Assembly (NCBI GenBank): GCA_029975275.1
Contig: JARKPN010000101.1
Location: forward strand, 104,050 to 168,049
Length of the DNA: 64,000 nt
Source: Geobacteraceae bacterium
Lineage (GTDB): Bacteria > Desulfobacterota > Desulfuromonadia > Geobacterales > Geobacteraceae
Reading direction: 5' to 3'
The notes under the pieces were generated by a model, which did no database searches, was not told where the DNA came from, and saw only the letters and a program-made list of their open reading frames with translations. This document shows positions 28,072 through 37,510 of this stretch, one piece after another. The position numbers and the translations under genes were made by a program. The stretch's first letter is position 1; each line of letters begins with the position of its first letter.

Positions 28072-28992
28072 TCACTCCGGTTCGGGTATGTCCTCGAAAT
28101 GGGTCATTGCCTTGAAGCCGCGGTATCTCTCTTCGATCTCGCGGTAATCCAGGCTCTTGATCCGGTTGAGACTGAAGTCTTCCACGGTGAACGATGCCAT
28201 GACGCTGCCGAATATGATGGCCTGACGGATTCCCGCGTCGGTGAGATTGCCCGTATTGGCCAGATATCCTATGAATCCGCCCGCAAAGGTATCGCCCGCG
28301 CCGGTGGGGTCGAACACCTTTTCCAGCGGGTATGCGGGAGCGGCGAAAATCGAGTTTCCGGCGAACATCAGCACCCCGTACTCGCCGCGCTTGACGATAA
28401 GAGTTTTCACCCCCAGCGAGAGGATCATCCGCGCCGATTTCACTAGGTTGGGCTCCCGGGAGAGCTGTCTGGCCTCCGCGTCGTTGATTATGAGGATATC
28501 CACCTTCCCGATGACCTTCTTGAGCGCCTCGGGTTTCGAGGAGATCCAGAAGTTCATGGTATCGCTGGCAATGATGCGGGGCTTGTTCACCTGCCGAAGC
28601 ACTTCCATCTGGAGGTCCGGGTCGATGTTCGCCAGGAAGACGAAATCGGCGTCCGCGTATTCAGGCGGAATCGACGGCTTGAAGGATTCGAAGACGTTCA
28701 GCCTGGTCTCCAGGGTCTGGGCCTCATTGAGGTCATAGCCGTAGCGCCCCTTCCAGCGGAAGGTATCGCCAGGGTTCCTTACCAGCCCCCTCAGGTCGAT
28801 GTTGCGGGACCTGAGAAAATCCGCGTGCTCCTCGGGAAAGTCTCCCCCCACCACGGCCACGAGGCTCACATCGGTAAAATAGCTGGCCGCGGTGGCGAAA
28901 TAGGTTGCCGAACCGCCCAGAACCTCCTCCACCACGCCGAAGGGCGTTTCAACTGAATCAAAGGCAACGGAGCCGACCACCAGTATTCCCAT
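28072..28992 (-). CDS. PfkB-family carbohydrate/nucleoside kinase
   Basis: The 306-residue protein starts ILVVGSVAFDSVETPFG, with EEVLGGSATYFATAASYF as the substrate-binding glycine motif. It ends with the PfkB signature VFDPTGAGDTFAGGFIGYLA containing the catalytic aspartate. VDILIINDAEARQLSREP marks the middle. It fits the subgroup of ribokinase-like kinases often placed next to mtnP, which is the case here (21 bases upstream). A role in phosphorylating a purine salvage product, such as methylthioribose or adenosine, is suggested by context and not by motif. Confidence 0.9.
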   Translation of the reverse strand: MGILVVGSVAFDSVETPFGVVEEVLGGSATYFATAASYFTDVSLVAVVGGDFPEEHADFLRSRNIDLRGLVRNPGDTFRWKGRYGYDLNEAQTLETRLNVFESFKPSIPPEYADADFVFLANIDPDLQMEVLRQVNKPRIIASDTMNFWISSKPEALKKVIGKVDILIINDAEARQLSREPNLVKSARMILSLGVKTLIVKRGEYGVLMFAGNSIFAAPAYPLEKVFDPTGAGDTFAGGFIGYLANTGNLTDAGIRQAIIFGSVMASFTVEDFSLNRIKSLDYREIEERYRGFKAMTHFEDIPEPE

Positions 28993-29013
28993 CTGTGCCT
29001 CTCCTGATTGATG

Positions 29014-29889
29014 TTATTTACAGAGATATTTTCCGGCTATCACGTCCAGTCTCTGCCTCGCGGCTTCCGGAATGGTCGCCCGATCGGTGATGATCGCATA
29101 CCGGAGAGCCTCGGCGCAAGGGCAGCCCCGCTCCCCCCCCACATGTGCGACGGCGTTCCGGATGATGGTCTTGGCCGTTGTCACATTCTGTCGGATGATT
29201 GCCAGGATTGCGTCAACCGACACATCGTCATGGGAATCATGCCAGCAATCGTAATCGGTGGCAAGGGCTATTACCCCGTAACAGATCTCGGCCTCGCGGG
29301 CGAGCTTGGCCTCGGGTATGTTGGTCATCCCGATGACCGAGACGCCCAAGCTGCGGTAGAAGAGCGATTCAGCCCGGGTGGAAAAGGCGGGCCCCTCCAT
29401 ACAGAGGTAGGTCCCCCCCTGGTGGACGGTAGCACCCGACCGCCGCGCCGCCTCCTCCAGGACAGCCGACAGGTCCCTACACACGGGATCGGCGAACTGG
29501 ACATGGGCGACCACACCGTTACCGAAAAAGGTGTTCTGCCGCGTGGCATTGGTCCGGTCAATGAATTGGTCGGGTATCACGATATGCCCCGGCGCAATCT
29601 CCTCGCGCATGCTCCCCACCGCGGATACGGAGATGAGCCGGCTGACGCCCAGTTTCTTCATCCCGTAAATGTTGGCCCGGTAGTTCACCTCAGAGGGGAG
29701 AAAACGGTGGCCCCGGCCGTGTCGGGGGAGAAACACCATCCGCACACCATCCAGCACGCCGGTAATGAAGGAATCGGAAGGATCCCCGAAGGGGGTTTCC
29801 AGCGTTACCTGCTCCACCCGTTCCAGCCCTTCCATCTCGTAGAGGCCGCTCCCTCCGATGACGCCCAGCACCTGTTCTCGTTGTTCCAT
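29014..29889 (-). CDS. mtnP: S-methyl-5'-thioadenosine phosphorylase
   Basis: The 291-residue enzyme cleaves methylthioadenosine with phosphate to adenine and methylthioribose 1-phosphate. Typical segments are IGGSGLYEMEGLE at the start, TPFGDPSDSFITG, LPRHGRGHRFLPSEVNYRAN, VSAVGSMREEIAPG and EGPAFSTRAES. In the substrate pocket the Asp in ATDYDCW suggests a 6-aminopurine preference. It lies between rlmN and the PfkB kinase, so these genes share one transcript. Confidence 0.93.
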   Translation of the reverse strand: MEQREQVLGVIGGSGLYEMEGLERVEQVTLETPFGDPSDSFITGVLDGVRMVFLPRHGRGHRFLPSEVNYRANIYGMKKLGVSRLISVSAVGSMREEIAPGHIVIPDQFIDRTNATRQNTFFGNGVVAHVQFADPVCRDLSAVLEEAARRSGATVHQGGTYLCMEGPAFSTRAESLFYRSLGVSVIGMTNIPEAKLAREAEICYGVIALATDYDCWHDSHDDVSVDAILAIIRQNVTTAKTIIRNAVAHVGGERGCPCAEALRYAIITDRATIPEAARQRLDVIAGKYLCK

Positions 29890-29905
29890 TGTGGCTGTTC
29901 TCCTG

Positions 29906-30931
29906 TTAGTTGTTCTTTTCCAGTTTGGCCCGCAACTGGCCGCAGGCGGCCGATATGTCGCGCCCCCTGCTGGCGCGCGTTATGACCGTCAGGTTCCTGT
30001 CCAGGAGATAACGGTGAAAGGCATCGATCGACGCCTGCTCGGGGGTCCCGTATTCGGACCCTTCATACTCGTTGAAAGGGATCAGGTTAATCTTCGACGG
30101 GATCCCCTTGAGCAGCTTCACGAGGCGCCTGGCATCCTCAAGAGTGTCGTTTATGCCCCGGATCATGACGTATTCGACGGTTATCATCCTCCTGTTGGGG
30201 AGGGGAAAATTCCTGCACGCCTCGATCAACTCGGCGAGGGGGTATTTCCGGTTGACAGGCATCAGAACGTCGCGCTGTTCATCCGTGGTCGCGTTGAGTG
30301 AGACCGCCAGATTCACGGTCACGGCCTGCCCAAGCCTGGCGATTTCCGGAACCAGTCCGGAGGTGGAGACTGTCACCCTCCGGTTCGATATCTGGAACCC
30401 GTCCGGGGATACCATGATTTTCAAGGCCCGTACCACGTTGTCCAGGTTGGCCAGCGGTTCCCCCATGCCCATGAGGACGATGTTGGTGACCCGTTCCGTC
30501 TTCACTACCGAGCATACCTGGTTTACAATCTCGGAGCAGCGCAGGTTGCGTTGCAACCGGAAAGTGCCGGTGAGACAGAACCTGCAGCCCATGGCGCAAC
30601 CGACCTGGGTGGAGACGCACAGCGTGGCGCGTTCCTCGTCCGGAATCAGCACCGATTCGACGCTGAGACCGTTTTCCAGCATGAACAGGTATTTCTTCGT
30701 CCCGTCGGCAGAGACCTCGGTACGTTCGGGAGCCAGCGAGCTGATGCGCGCCCGGGTTGCAAGCTCGGCCCTGAATTCCTTGGAGAGATTGGTCATCTCA
30801 TCGAAGGAAACGGCCCCTTTCTGGTAAAGCCACTTGAAGATCTGTCTGGCACGGTACTTTTCCTTTCCCATCCCCCCCAAAAACGACTCCAGCTCTTCAA
30901 GACAAAAATCCTTTACATCAACCTTTTCCAT
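29906..30931 (-). CDS. rlmN: Dual-specificity rRNA/tRNA (adenine-C2) methyltransferase RlmN
   Basis: The radical SAM enzyme methylates A2503 of 23S rRNA and A37 of some tRNAs. It shows the cluster motif [11 protein letters not shown] (CX3CX2C), preceded by CVSTQVG, the SAM-binding [19 protein letters not shown], and the C-terminal SAACGQLR whose cysteine takes part in the mechanism. The start [10 protein letters not shown] at 30931 gives 341 residues, the family norm; a longer frame to 31030 crosses the terminator at 30941 and is rejected. It follows ndk and precedes mtnP. Confidence 0.96.
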   Translation of the reverse strand: MEKVDVKDFCLEELESFLGGMGKEKYRARQIFKWLYQKGAVSFDEMTNLSKEFRAELATRARISSLAPERTEVSADGTKKYLFMLENGLSVESVLIPDEERATLCVSTQVGCAMGCRFCLTGTFRLQRNLRCSEIVNQVCSVVKTERVTNIVLMGMGEPLANLDNVVRALKIMVSPDGFQISNRRVTVSTSGLVPEIARLGQAVTVNLAVSLNATTDEQRDVLMPVNRKYPLAELIEACRNFPLPNRRMITVEYVMIRGINDTLEDARRLVKLLKGIPSKINLIPFNEYEGSEYGTPEQASIDAFHRYLLDRNLTVITRASRGRDISAACGQLRAKLEKNN

Positions 30932-30940
30932 AGATTTAAC

Positions 30941-30969
30941 AAAAAAGCCCTTCACCTTGAAGGGCCTTT
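30941..30969 (-). terminator. Intrinsic terminator after ndk
   Basis: On the minus strand a GCCCTTC/GAAGGGC stem with a 5-base loop ends in six T residues, ten bases before the rlmN start. It would cut transcription from ndk, leaving rlmN dependent on readthrough or an internal promoter. Confidence 0.75.
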
Positions 30970-30989
30970 TCTCTCGGGTTCGTCTCCTG

Positions 30990-31403
30990 TCAGACAAGTT
31001 CCAGGCAGTTGAAAAAATAGGGGATCTCAAAGGCGGCCGATTCCGGAGAGTCCGAGCCGTGCACAGAATTTTCCCCCAGGCTCAGGCCGAACTCCCTTCT
31101 GATGGTCCCCTCGGCTGCGTCGGCCGGGTTGGTCGCGCCCATGAGACTTCGCCACCCCGCAATGGCATCCTCCTTTTCCAGCGCCAGCACGACTATCGGC
31201 CCGCTTGCCATATAGGAACAGAGTTCATCGTAAAAGGGACGCTCGCGGTGAACGTAATAGAACCCCATTGCCTGTTCCTTTGTCAGGAGTATTCGCTTCA
31301 TGCCGACTATTGAGAATCCGGCGGCCTCTATTCTGTCCAGGATTTTCCCGGTAATATTGCGCCTGACCGCGTCAGGCTTGATGACGGCGAACGTTCTTTC
31401 CAT
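30990..31403 (-). CDS. ndk: Nucleoside diphosphate kinase
   Basis: This 137-residue enzyme transfers phosphate from ATP to other nucleoside diphosphates via a phospho-histidine. The start [52 protein letters not shown] and the active-site [16 protein letters not shown] are all canonical. It has its own promoter candidate and terminator, so it can act as a single-gene unit. Confidence 0.97.
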   Translation of the reverse strand: MERTFAVIKPDAVRRNITGKILDRIEAAGFSIVGMKRILLTKEQAMGFYYVHRERPFYDELCSYMASGPIVVLALEKEDAIAGWRSLMGATNPADAAEGTIRREFGLSLGENSVHGSDSPESAAFEIPYFFNCLELV

Positions 31404-31445
31404 GTATGCTCCAATAGGGCGAATCTGTACGCTAAATGACTGTTC

Positions 31446-31474
31446 TTACTACCATTCCAGATATGGAATGTCAA
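31446..31474 (-). promoter_or_regulatory. Probable ndk promoter with palindrome in the spacer
   Basis: On the minus strand a perfect TTGACA (plus coordinates 31469-31474) is 17 bases from TAGTAA (31446-31451). Between them lies the inverted repeat CATTCCA-GATA-TGGAATG (31453-31470), overlapping the -35 by two bases. The position suits an operator. Confidence 0.6.
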
Positions 31475-31496
31475 GGGTTTTCCCCTCTGTTAAATA

Positions 31497-31528
31497 ACGA
31501 AAAGCCCACAGATTTCTCTGTAGGCTTT
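31497..31528 (-). terminator. Intrinsic terminator of the small lipoprotein gene
   Basis: A 12-bp stem with one mismatch (AAAGCCTACAGA/TCTGTGGGCTTT, minus strand) and a 4-base loop is followed by TCGTTATT, about 30 bases after the stop at 31557. Confidence 0.75.
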
Positions 31529-31556
31529 CCTTTCTCTTGCACGTGCAGCTGATAGA

Positions 31557-31748
31557 TTACTTCGTCTCAGTTGCAGGAGCCGGTGCCGATTCCGGTGCCG
31601 TAACGGAAGACATCGGAGCCTGCGGAGCCGGTGCCGCAGCTTCAGGAGCCGGTGCCGGAGGAGCTTCCTCTTTCTTCTTGCAACCAGCGGCAAAAGCCAT
31701 CGCGATAACAAGGCACAGAGCTAATGAAATCAGTTTTTTCATTGACAT
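31557..31748 (-). CDS. Small alanine/proline-rich lipoprotein
   Basis: This 63-residue protein starts MSMKKLISLALCLVIAMA and has the lipobox FAAGC; after cleavage the cysteine would be followed by KKKEEAPPAP and a tail of A, P, E, S and T. Such tails are extended and may span the periplasm or coat the membrane. GAGGTG five bases before ATG 31748 fixes the start; a GTG six bases upstream would add two residues. It has a strong promoter and terminator of its own, so it is probably an abundant short transcript. No homologous function is known to me. Confidence 0.82.
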   Translation of the reverse strand: MSMKKLISLALCLVIAMAFAAGCKKKEEAPPAPAPEAAAPAPQAPMSSVTAPESAPAPATETK

Positions 31749-31820
31749 AATCACCTCTTTTCTTTTTTGAGTACCAAATTCGCTCAGGGCGAGTGGTCTT
31801 TCCTAGCCAAACAACTCGCG

Positions 31821-31848
31821 AATATACTATCTTCGATTTAAATGTCAA
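31821..31848 (-). promoter_or_regulatory. Strong sigma-70 promoter of the small lipoprotein gene
   Basis: A perfect TTGACA (plus coordinates 31843-31848) lies 16 bases from TATATT (31821-31826) on the minus strand, about 73 bases upstream of the start at 31748. Confidence 0.72.
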
Positions 31849-32043
31849 GATTTTTTTGTCTGTGAACGACCGGTTTTCCAGTATACAATTATATTCAACC
31901 CTGTCTTTTATCGCTGTGAGGAAAACCCGGCATTTACGGCGATATCCAGGACCCCGGATTGTCATGTTCAATCCCGTATTGTCTCCCGGATTCAAATGTA
32001 GTATACGAAATGAAGCGACAACCATTACGCAACGGGGAACCAT

Positions 32044-32595
32044 ATGGAAAACAGGTTATCCTCCCGGGAGCGGGAAGAACTGCTCAGGATTGCACGGGAA
32101 TCCATCGTCGAATCCGTCAACCGTGGTTCCTTGACCGAAGAAAAGGTCGGTAACGGAAACCTCCTGTCAAAGAGCGGCTGCTTCGTGACCATCAGGATAC
32201 GCGGCAGGCTGCGCGGCTGCATCGGCACCTTCACCTCTGAAAAGCCGCTGTATGAGACCGTCCGGGAAATGGCCGTCGCAGCTGCGACCAGGGATCCCAG
32301 GTTCTACCCGCTGGGACCGGATGAACTGGACCTCATCGACCTGGAAATCTCGGTTCTGTCACCGTTGAAAAGGATCGAATCCGTCGAGGAGATCCGGGTG
32401 GGCGTCCATGGACTCTATATCGAAAAAGACCTGTATCGTGGCGTCCTCCTCCCCCAGGTGGCAACGGAATACGGCTGGGACAGGAACACTTTCCTGGCGC
32501 AGACCTGCCTGAAGGCCGGGTTGGACAAGGATGCCTGGCAAGACGATGCGCAGATCCACATCTTCAGCGCGCAGATCTTCGGAGAAAAGAAATAA
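32044..32595 (+). CDS. AMMECR1-domain protein (AmmeMemoRadiSam system protein A-like)
   Basis: The 183-residue protein is a stand-alone AMMECR1 domain with the hallmark RLRGCIGTFTSEKPLYE near residue 57, AAATRDPRFYPL, ISVLSPLKRIE and LLPQVATEYGWDRNTFLAQTC. In many genomes it is found with a Memo protein and a radical SAM protein, a trio that may modify an RNA or protein. No such partner is seen next to it, though a radical SAM gene of another type lies at 55264. Its cysteine in LRGCIG is a candidate catalytic residue. Confidence 0.9.
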   Translation: MENRLSSREREELLRIARESIVESVNRGSLTEEKVGNGNLLSKSGCFVTIRIRGRLRGCIGTFTSEKPLYETVREMAVAAATRDPRFYPLGPDELDLIDLEISVLSPLKRIESVEEIRVGVHGLYIEKDLYRGVLLPQVATEYGWDRNTFLAQTCLKAGLDKDAWQDDAQIHIFSAQIFGEKK

Positions 32596-32645
32596 CGGCA
32601 GCCGCGGAAAGCCCTCGCGCGTAAACCAGCGCCCTCTCTCTTCCG

Positions 32646-33953
32646 CTATCCCGCCTCCCTCGCCCATTTCTCCAGCATGTCTGTGGTTACCGACTTGGGG
32701 CGCTCTATGGGGTACCCCAGCGCCCTGTCCCAGATGATGTTGGCCAGGACCCCTATTGCCCTCCCGACGCCGAAAAGGACCGTGTAGAAATCGAACTCGG
32801 TAATGCCGTAGTACCAGTGTATCACCCCCGACTGGGCATCGAGATTGGGCCACGGGTCCTTTGCCCTGCCATGTTCCATGAGGACGGAAGGGGCAACCTT
32901 GTAGATCATGTTCACTACCTTGAACAGGTCGTACTCGGGCAGGTGCTTTTCGCAGAATTCCTTGAGGGCGATATACCTGGGGTCGGTTTTCCGGAGAACG
33001 GCGTGACCGTATCCCGGGATGACGTGGCCCGCGTTCAGCGTGTCCCAGATGAATTCCCTCAGGTCCTCCTCGGTCGGAACCTGGCCTCCCAGTTTGTGAA
33101 AAGCCTCCTGTATCCAGCGCAGCACCTCCTGGTTGGCCAGCCCGTGAATCGGTCCGGCGAGGCCGTTTATACCGGCCGAAAGGCTGTAATAGGCGTCGGA
33201 CAGGGCCGAGGCCACCAGATGGGTGGCATGGGAAGAGACGTTGCCGGATTCATGGTCCGAGTGAAGGATGAAGGTCATGCGCGCCGCGTCGTCGTATGGC
33301 CTGGCTATCCCCATCATGTGGGCGAAGTTCCCCCCGATGTCGAGATATTTCCCGGGAGGAATGAATGTGTCGGACCGGTACTTCATGCGGTAGATATAGG
33401 CAGCGATGGAGGGAAGCTTTGCCAGCAGGTTGCAGCAGTCCTCATACATGGGGTCCCAGAAGTCGGTCTTTTTCATGCCGTCAAAATATTTCCTCGTGAA
33501 CAGGGACTCCCGCTGCATGGCAAGGATCGCGGCGGAAAACATGGTCATGGGATGGGTATCCCGCGGCATGGCGCGCAGGACGTCGAAGACATAACAGGGA
33601 ACCTGGGAACGCTTGTCGAAATCCTCCACCACCGCCAGCGTCTGGGTCATGTCGGGCACCTCTCCGGTCAGCAGGAAGTACCAGAACGCTTCCACGTAGG
33701 GATACTCGCACCCCGGCACGTGCGGGAGGGCATCGAAGGTTTCACTGATGGTCTTGTCGCGGAAGCGGATCCCTTCGTAGGGATCCAGCGACGATATGTC
33801 GGTGACCAGGCACTTGACATCTCTGATGCCGCCGATGCACTGCCCGATGGTCACGCTGTCGATGACCACGTCCCTGTGGTTCTTGATGAGGTCTGCCGTC
33901 CTTTGACGGTGCGACAGTATCTTTTCATGGAGCTTTGTCTTCAGGTTGGACAT
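32646..33953 (-). CDS. gltA: Citrate synthase, eukaryotic (mitochondrial) type
   Basis: The 435-residue enzyme condenses acetyl-CoA and oxaloacetate in the TCA cycle. It has the catalytic histidines in HSDHESGNVSSHATHLV and VIPGYGHAVLRKTDPRY and the aspartate in NLDAQSGV. The C-terminal segment YYGITEFDFYTVLFGVGRA followed by ERPKSVTTD reads like animal mitochondrial citrate synthase and unlike the common bacterial type II enzyme. A eukaryote-like citrate synthase is a known trait of Geobacteraceae. It converges on the AMMECR1 gene and stands alone. Confidence 0.95.
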   Translation of the reverse strand: MSNLKTKLHEKILSHRQRTADLIKNHRDVVIDSVTIGQCIGGIRDVKCLVTDISSLDPYEGIRFRDKTISETFDALPHVPGCEYPYVEAFWYFLLTGEVPDMTQTLAVVEDFDKRSQVPCYVFDVLRAMPRDTHPMTMFSAAILAMQRESLFTRKYFDGMKKTDFWDPMYEDCCNLLAKLPSIAAYIYRMKYRSDTFIPPGKYLDIGGNFAHMMGIARPYDDAARMTFILHSDHESGNVSSHATHLVASALSDAYYSLSAGINGLAGPIHGLANQEVLRWIQEAFHKLGGQVPTEEDLREFIWDTLNAGHVIPGYGHAVLRKTDPRYIALKEFCEKHLPEYDLFKVVNMIYKVAPSVLMEHGRAKDPWPNLDAQSGVIHWYYGITEFDFYTVLFGVGRAIGVLANIIWDRALGYPIERPKSVTTDMLEKWAREAG

Positions 33954-34066
33954 TCAGCCGGTTCTCCTGTCCGGGTGCTTTGCCGCTGCGCCGCAGCTGC
34001 ACAGGGCATAGCCGGTAGTTGTAGTGAACAGTTAAATTTCAAGCAGTTGAATCATAAAATCTCAAG

Positions 34067-35260
34067 TTACAGGATAACTATCTGTTCGTTGGAGAACGTA
34101 ATCTGCTCCAGTCCGTTGTCAGAGAGATGGAAGGTGTTCTCGATGCCGACGGCCCCCAGGCCGGGGAATACCAGCTTCGGTTCGAAGGCGAACACCATGC
34201 CGGCCTCCATGACCATGTCGCCGAACCCCCGGGCCAGGAACGGATACTCGTCAATCTCGATCCCCACACCGTGCCCGATAAACGAGACCTGTGAGCCCCG
34301 GTAGCCCATGAAGTGGTCGGCGTGTCCCTGTTCCAGCGCCAGTGAGAGGCAGGCGTCGTAGATATCCCCCCAGGCCGCCCCCGGCACGGCCAGCTCCCGC
34401 ATCTTCTCCTGTACCGCGAGCATGTCCCGGTGGCCGTCCCGGAGCCGTTCGGGAATCCCCCCAAGCGCGAAGACCCGCGTCTGGTCCACCAGGTAGCCGT
34501 TACGACTCCCGGCGAAATCCACCACGATCGGCTGGTGCGGCGCTATTATATGCACGCCGCACCCCTGCCCAAAGGCCGGGTTCAGTCCCGGGCCTCCCAG
34601 CGGAGTGTCGGTGTACGCCGGCACGGCCCCGTCCGGCCCGGAGAAGGTATGGCCGAAGAGCATCTCGCCGTTGAATACCCGCATCCGGATAAGCCCCAGG
34701 TGTCCTTCCCGCCTGGCCGTGAACTCCAGTTCCGCCGACAGTTCAAGGTCGGTGATCCCTTCGCGGATGACCTCCAGCGCCCGCTCGTATACCTTGTTCA
34801 CCTGTCGCGCCGCATCGCGCATGATCTCCAGTTCGAAGGAGGACTTGATCATACGTACCCTGCGGACCAGCGGGGTTGCGTCACTGAACTCCGCACCGGC
34901 GAAGACCTTGCGGTATCTCTCGAACAGGCTGACCGGCAGGACGTCCAGTTCCATGCCGACCCGCGCCGGCTCCCCGATGCCGTAACCGGCCAGAATTCCC
35001 GGCGCCTCGCGCATGGAGGAGAACGGGACAATCCGGCCGAGGGGCGATTCCGCCTCCGCCCGTCGCACGTCCCGCCGCACCATATATACCGGCTCTCCTT
35101 CGACCGGCACATAAAGGCACCCCGACTGGATGGTGCCGGTGAAGTAAAACAGGTCCGCATTCTGAATGACGATGACGGCATCCAATCCTTCAGCCGCCAT
35201 CAACCGCTGCAGCGCCAGGCGCCGCCGCTCCAGCTCGCTCCCAGGTACCGTTGCTCTCAT
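34067..35260 (-). CDS. M24 family metallopeptidase (Xaa-Pro aminopeptidase-like)
   Basis: This 397-residue protein has an N-terminal creatinase-like domain (about 10-150; VIVIQNADLFYFTGTIQSG) and a C-terminal pita-bread domain. Metal ligands are visible: the aspartates of VVDFAGSRNGYLVDQTR, the histidine of FIGHGVGIEIDEYP, and the glutamates of FAFEPKLVFPG and VGIENTF. Both domains are complete, so an active dimetal peptidase is expected, with dipeptides or peptides bearing proline as likely substrates. It follows the acyl-CoA synthetase gene by a single base and is co-transcribed with it, an odd pairing. Confidence 0.9.
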   Translation of the reverse strand: MRATVPGSELERRRLALQRLMAAEGLDAVIVIQNADLFYFTGTIQSGCLYVPVEGEPVYMVRRDVRRAEAESPLGRIVPFSSMREAPGILAGYGIGEPARVGMELDVLPVSLFERYRKVFAGAEFSDATPLVRRVRMIKSSFELEIMRDAARQVNKVYERALEVIREGITDLELSAELEFTARREGHLGLIRMRVFNGEMLFGHTFSGPDGAVPAYTDTPLGGPGLNPAFGQGCGVHIIAPHQPIVVDFAGSRNGYLVDQTRVFALGGIPERLRDGHRDMLAVQEKMRELAVPGAAWGDIYDACLSLALEQGHADHFMGYRGSQVSFIGHGVGIEIDEYPFLARGFGDMVMEAGMVFAFEPKLVFPGLGAVGIENTFHLSDNGLEQITFSNEQIVIL

Positions 35261-35261
35261 G

Positions 35262-36920
35262 CTATGCGCTCTCCCCCGGCTCCTCCAGTTGCAGCTCGCG
35301 GATCGCCATCTCGCGGAGCTTGAATTTCTGGATCTTGCCCGACGCGGTCATGGGATAGGACTCCACGAACTTGACGTACTTGGGGATCTTATAATTGGCA
35401 ATCTTGCCACGACAGAATTCCTTCACTTCATCTTCGGTCATTTCCGTCCCCTTTTTCAAGACAATGGCCGCCATGACCTGCTCCCCGAATTTCCGGTCAG
35501 GGACGCCATACACCTGGACGTCGGAAACCTTCGGATGAGTGTAGAGGAATTCCTCAATCTCCTTCGGGTAGATATTTTCACCGCCGCGAATGATCATGTT
35601 TTTGATTCGTCCGGTTATCTTGCAGTAGCCGTGCTCGTCCATCACCGCCAGGTCACCGGTATGCAACCATCCTTCGGCATCTATAACCTTGGCGGTCTCC
35701 TCCGGCATCTTGTAGTAACCCTTCATCACCATATAGCCGCGTGCGCAGAGCTCTCCCTGCTTGCCGGGAGGGAGGGTGGCGCCGGTCTCGATGTTGATAA
35801 TTTTCACTTCAGCGCCGGGAAGCGCCCTGCCGACGGTGGCTACCCGCAACTCGACGGAGTCTTCGGTGCGGGTCTGAGTAATGCCGGGAGATGCCTCCGT
35901 CTGCCCATAAACACTGGTGATTTCTTTCATATGCATGTCGTTCACGGCCCGCTTCATTACCTCAATCGGGCATACAGACCCGGCCATGATACCGGTCCGA
36001 AGGCTGGTGAGATCAAACTTGTCGAAGTCGGGATGCTCCAATTCAGCGATGAACATGGTCGGAACCCCATGGACTGCGGTACAGCGCTCCTTTTCAATTG
36101 CCTCGAGTACCTGCAAGGAGTTGAAAGTCTCGATAGGGACCATGGTCGAACCATGGGTGATGCTGGCCATGACCGCAAGGACACTTCCAAAACAGTGGAA
36201 GAAAGGGACGGGAATGCAGAGGCGGTCCTTCTCCGTGAACTTCATGCACTCGCCGATATAGAAGCCATTGTTCGTCAAATTGTAGTGTGTCAGCATGACC
36301 CCCTTGGGAAAACCTGTCGTCCCGGAGGTATACTGCATATTGATGACATCATGGATATCGAGACGCCGTTCGACCTCCGCCAACTCCTCATCGGACACCC
36401 TTTCAGCCATTTCGTACAGGTCGCGGAAATTGATCGTCCCGGATGGGGTTTCGTCGCCGATATAGACAACCCTTTTGAGATACGGCAGTTTCTCGCTCAG
36501 CAGCGTTCCCGGTACGGAACCCCGCACTTCAGGGACAACCTCGTAGAGGGTTTCCATGTAGTCGGTATCCTTGAAGCCCTTCACCAAAAACAGGCTGCTT
36601 GAGTCAGACTGTTTCAGGATATACTCCAGTTCGGCTGAACGGTAGCTGGTGTTGATGGTGACCAGCACAGCACCAATTTTGGCCGTTGCAAACGAGAGGA
36701 TGACCCACTCGGGAACGTTCGTGGCCCAGATGGAAACATGATCCCCCTTTTTCACGCCAAGCTTCAGCAGCCCTTTCGCAACCCGTCGACAAACCTCGTT
36801 AAATTCGTAATAAGAGTAGCGTAATCCGCGATCTACATAGACAAGTGCGTCATTGTCCGGAAAACGCTCCGCCATCCGATCCAGCAACCCACCAATAGTA
36901 ACTTCAAGATTTTTCGACAT
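35262..36920 (-). CDS. AMP-forming acyl-CoA synthetase
   Basis: The 552-residue protein belongs to the fatty-acyl-CoA synthetase branch of the ANL superfamily. It has the ATP-binding [20 protein letters not shown], the [11 protein letters not shown] core, [39 protein letters not shown] and the catalytic lysine in [16 protein letters not shown]. Length and motifs match medium- to long-chain acyl-CoA synthetases; the precise acid is not visible. A clear Shine-Dalgarno (GGGAGGT) precedes the start. The M24 peptidase gene follows. Confidence 0.93.
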   Translation of the reverse strand: MSKNLEVTIGGLLDRMAERFPDNDALVYVDRGLRYSYYEFNEVCRRVAKGLLKLGVKKGDHVSIWATNVPEWVILSFATAKIGAVLVTINTSYRSAELEYILKQSDSSSLFLVKGFKDTDYMETLYEVVPEVRGSVPGTLLSEKLPYLKRVVYIGDETPSGTINFRDLYEMAERVSDEELAEVERRLDIHDVINMQYTSGTTGFPKGVMLTHYNLTNNGFYIGECMKFTEKDRLCIPVPFFHCFGSVLAVMASITHGSTMVPIETFNSLQVLEAIEKERCTAVHGVPTMFIAELEHPDFDKFDLTSLRTGIMAGSVCPIEVMKRAVNDMHMKEITSVYGQTEASPGITQTRTEDSVELRVATVGRALPGAEVKIINIETGATLPPGKQGELCARGYMVMKGYYKMPEETAKVIDAEGWLHTGDLAVMDEHGYCKITGRIKNMIIRGGENIYPKEIEEFLYTHPKVSDVQVYGVPDRKFGEQVMAAIVLKKGTEMTEDEVKEFCRGKIANYKIPKYVKFVESYPMTASGKIQKFKLREMAIRELQLEEPGESA

Positions 36921-37510
36921 TGAGACCTCCCTATGAAATGAAAAGACGCGTCCTTTGTCTCAACGCAGACGTAACCTTCCGCGCAATGAAGGCCGGATGG
37001 AAGCACATCAATACCTGAATACCGGCATACAGGATCATTTCGCGGGCAAACGCCGAAAGTCAAAGGTTTTTCGTCACAGTAAATTTAACTTGTTGATTTA
37101 AAAGGATTTTATGACTTAACACAGCATTGTGGACAAGTCAAGATATTATATGAGAACGGAACATGAATCTGAACACGCTCTCCATGCATGACCAGGTCAA
37201 CCTTCCTGTTTTTATCGAACAAAGTAATTCTTAACGCCAACGGGACTGAACTTTCGATGCGACAGCCAAAACAAGGGACACCATTTGTTACAAATTTTTG
37301 TGCCTCTTTTTTGTGCAATCTGTTACTATTGACCGAAATAGCGCGTCATTTTCCTGACATCAACACTTTTTCCACACCGCTATCAACATTTTGTGTGGAG
37401 TTCTTCCGAACAGGCCGATATTTCGCGGTTTTCCAACATTCTTGACATGGGTGTAACCGGACCGTCACAATCCTGCGGTAGAATCCCCACCCGAGTGAGG
37501 AGAGCGCCTT
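36921..37510. other. 590-bp intergenic region upstream of phoB
   Basis: This gap separates the acyl-CoA synthetase and phoB, which diverge. Its phoB-proximal end holds the Pho box at 37451. The middle is clearly more AT-rich than its neighbours. A minus-strand frame at 37109-37318 (69 codons) has two cysteine pairs (CFGC, CPQC) but non-optimal codons and no good ribosome site; it may be a small protein or a relic. No RNA gene or terminator was recognised. Confidence 0.4.
37451..37484 (+). promoter_or_regulatory. Pho box and -10 element of the phoB promoter
   Basis: Two 7-mers, GTGTAAC and CCGTCAC, are separated by 4 bases and then by 10 bases from TAGAAT (37479-37484). This is the PhoB direct-repeat arrangement that replaces the -35 box. 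It implies autoregulation of phoBR. Confidence 0.75.

Noticed and set aside
30932..31030. Upstream extension of rlmN
   Set aside because: It would translate through the ndk terminator, and RlmN proteins start near MEKVDVKDF.
32817..34304. Long plus-strand frame opposite citrate synthase
   Set aside because: Citrate synthase is certain on the other strand; this frame has no domain.
35166..36602. Plus-strand frame opposite the acyl-CoA synthetase
   Set aside because: Shadow of a clear ANL-family enzyme.
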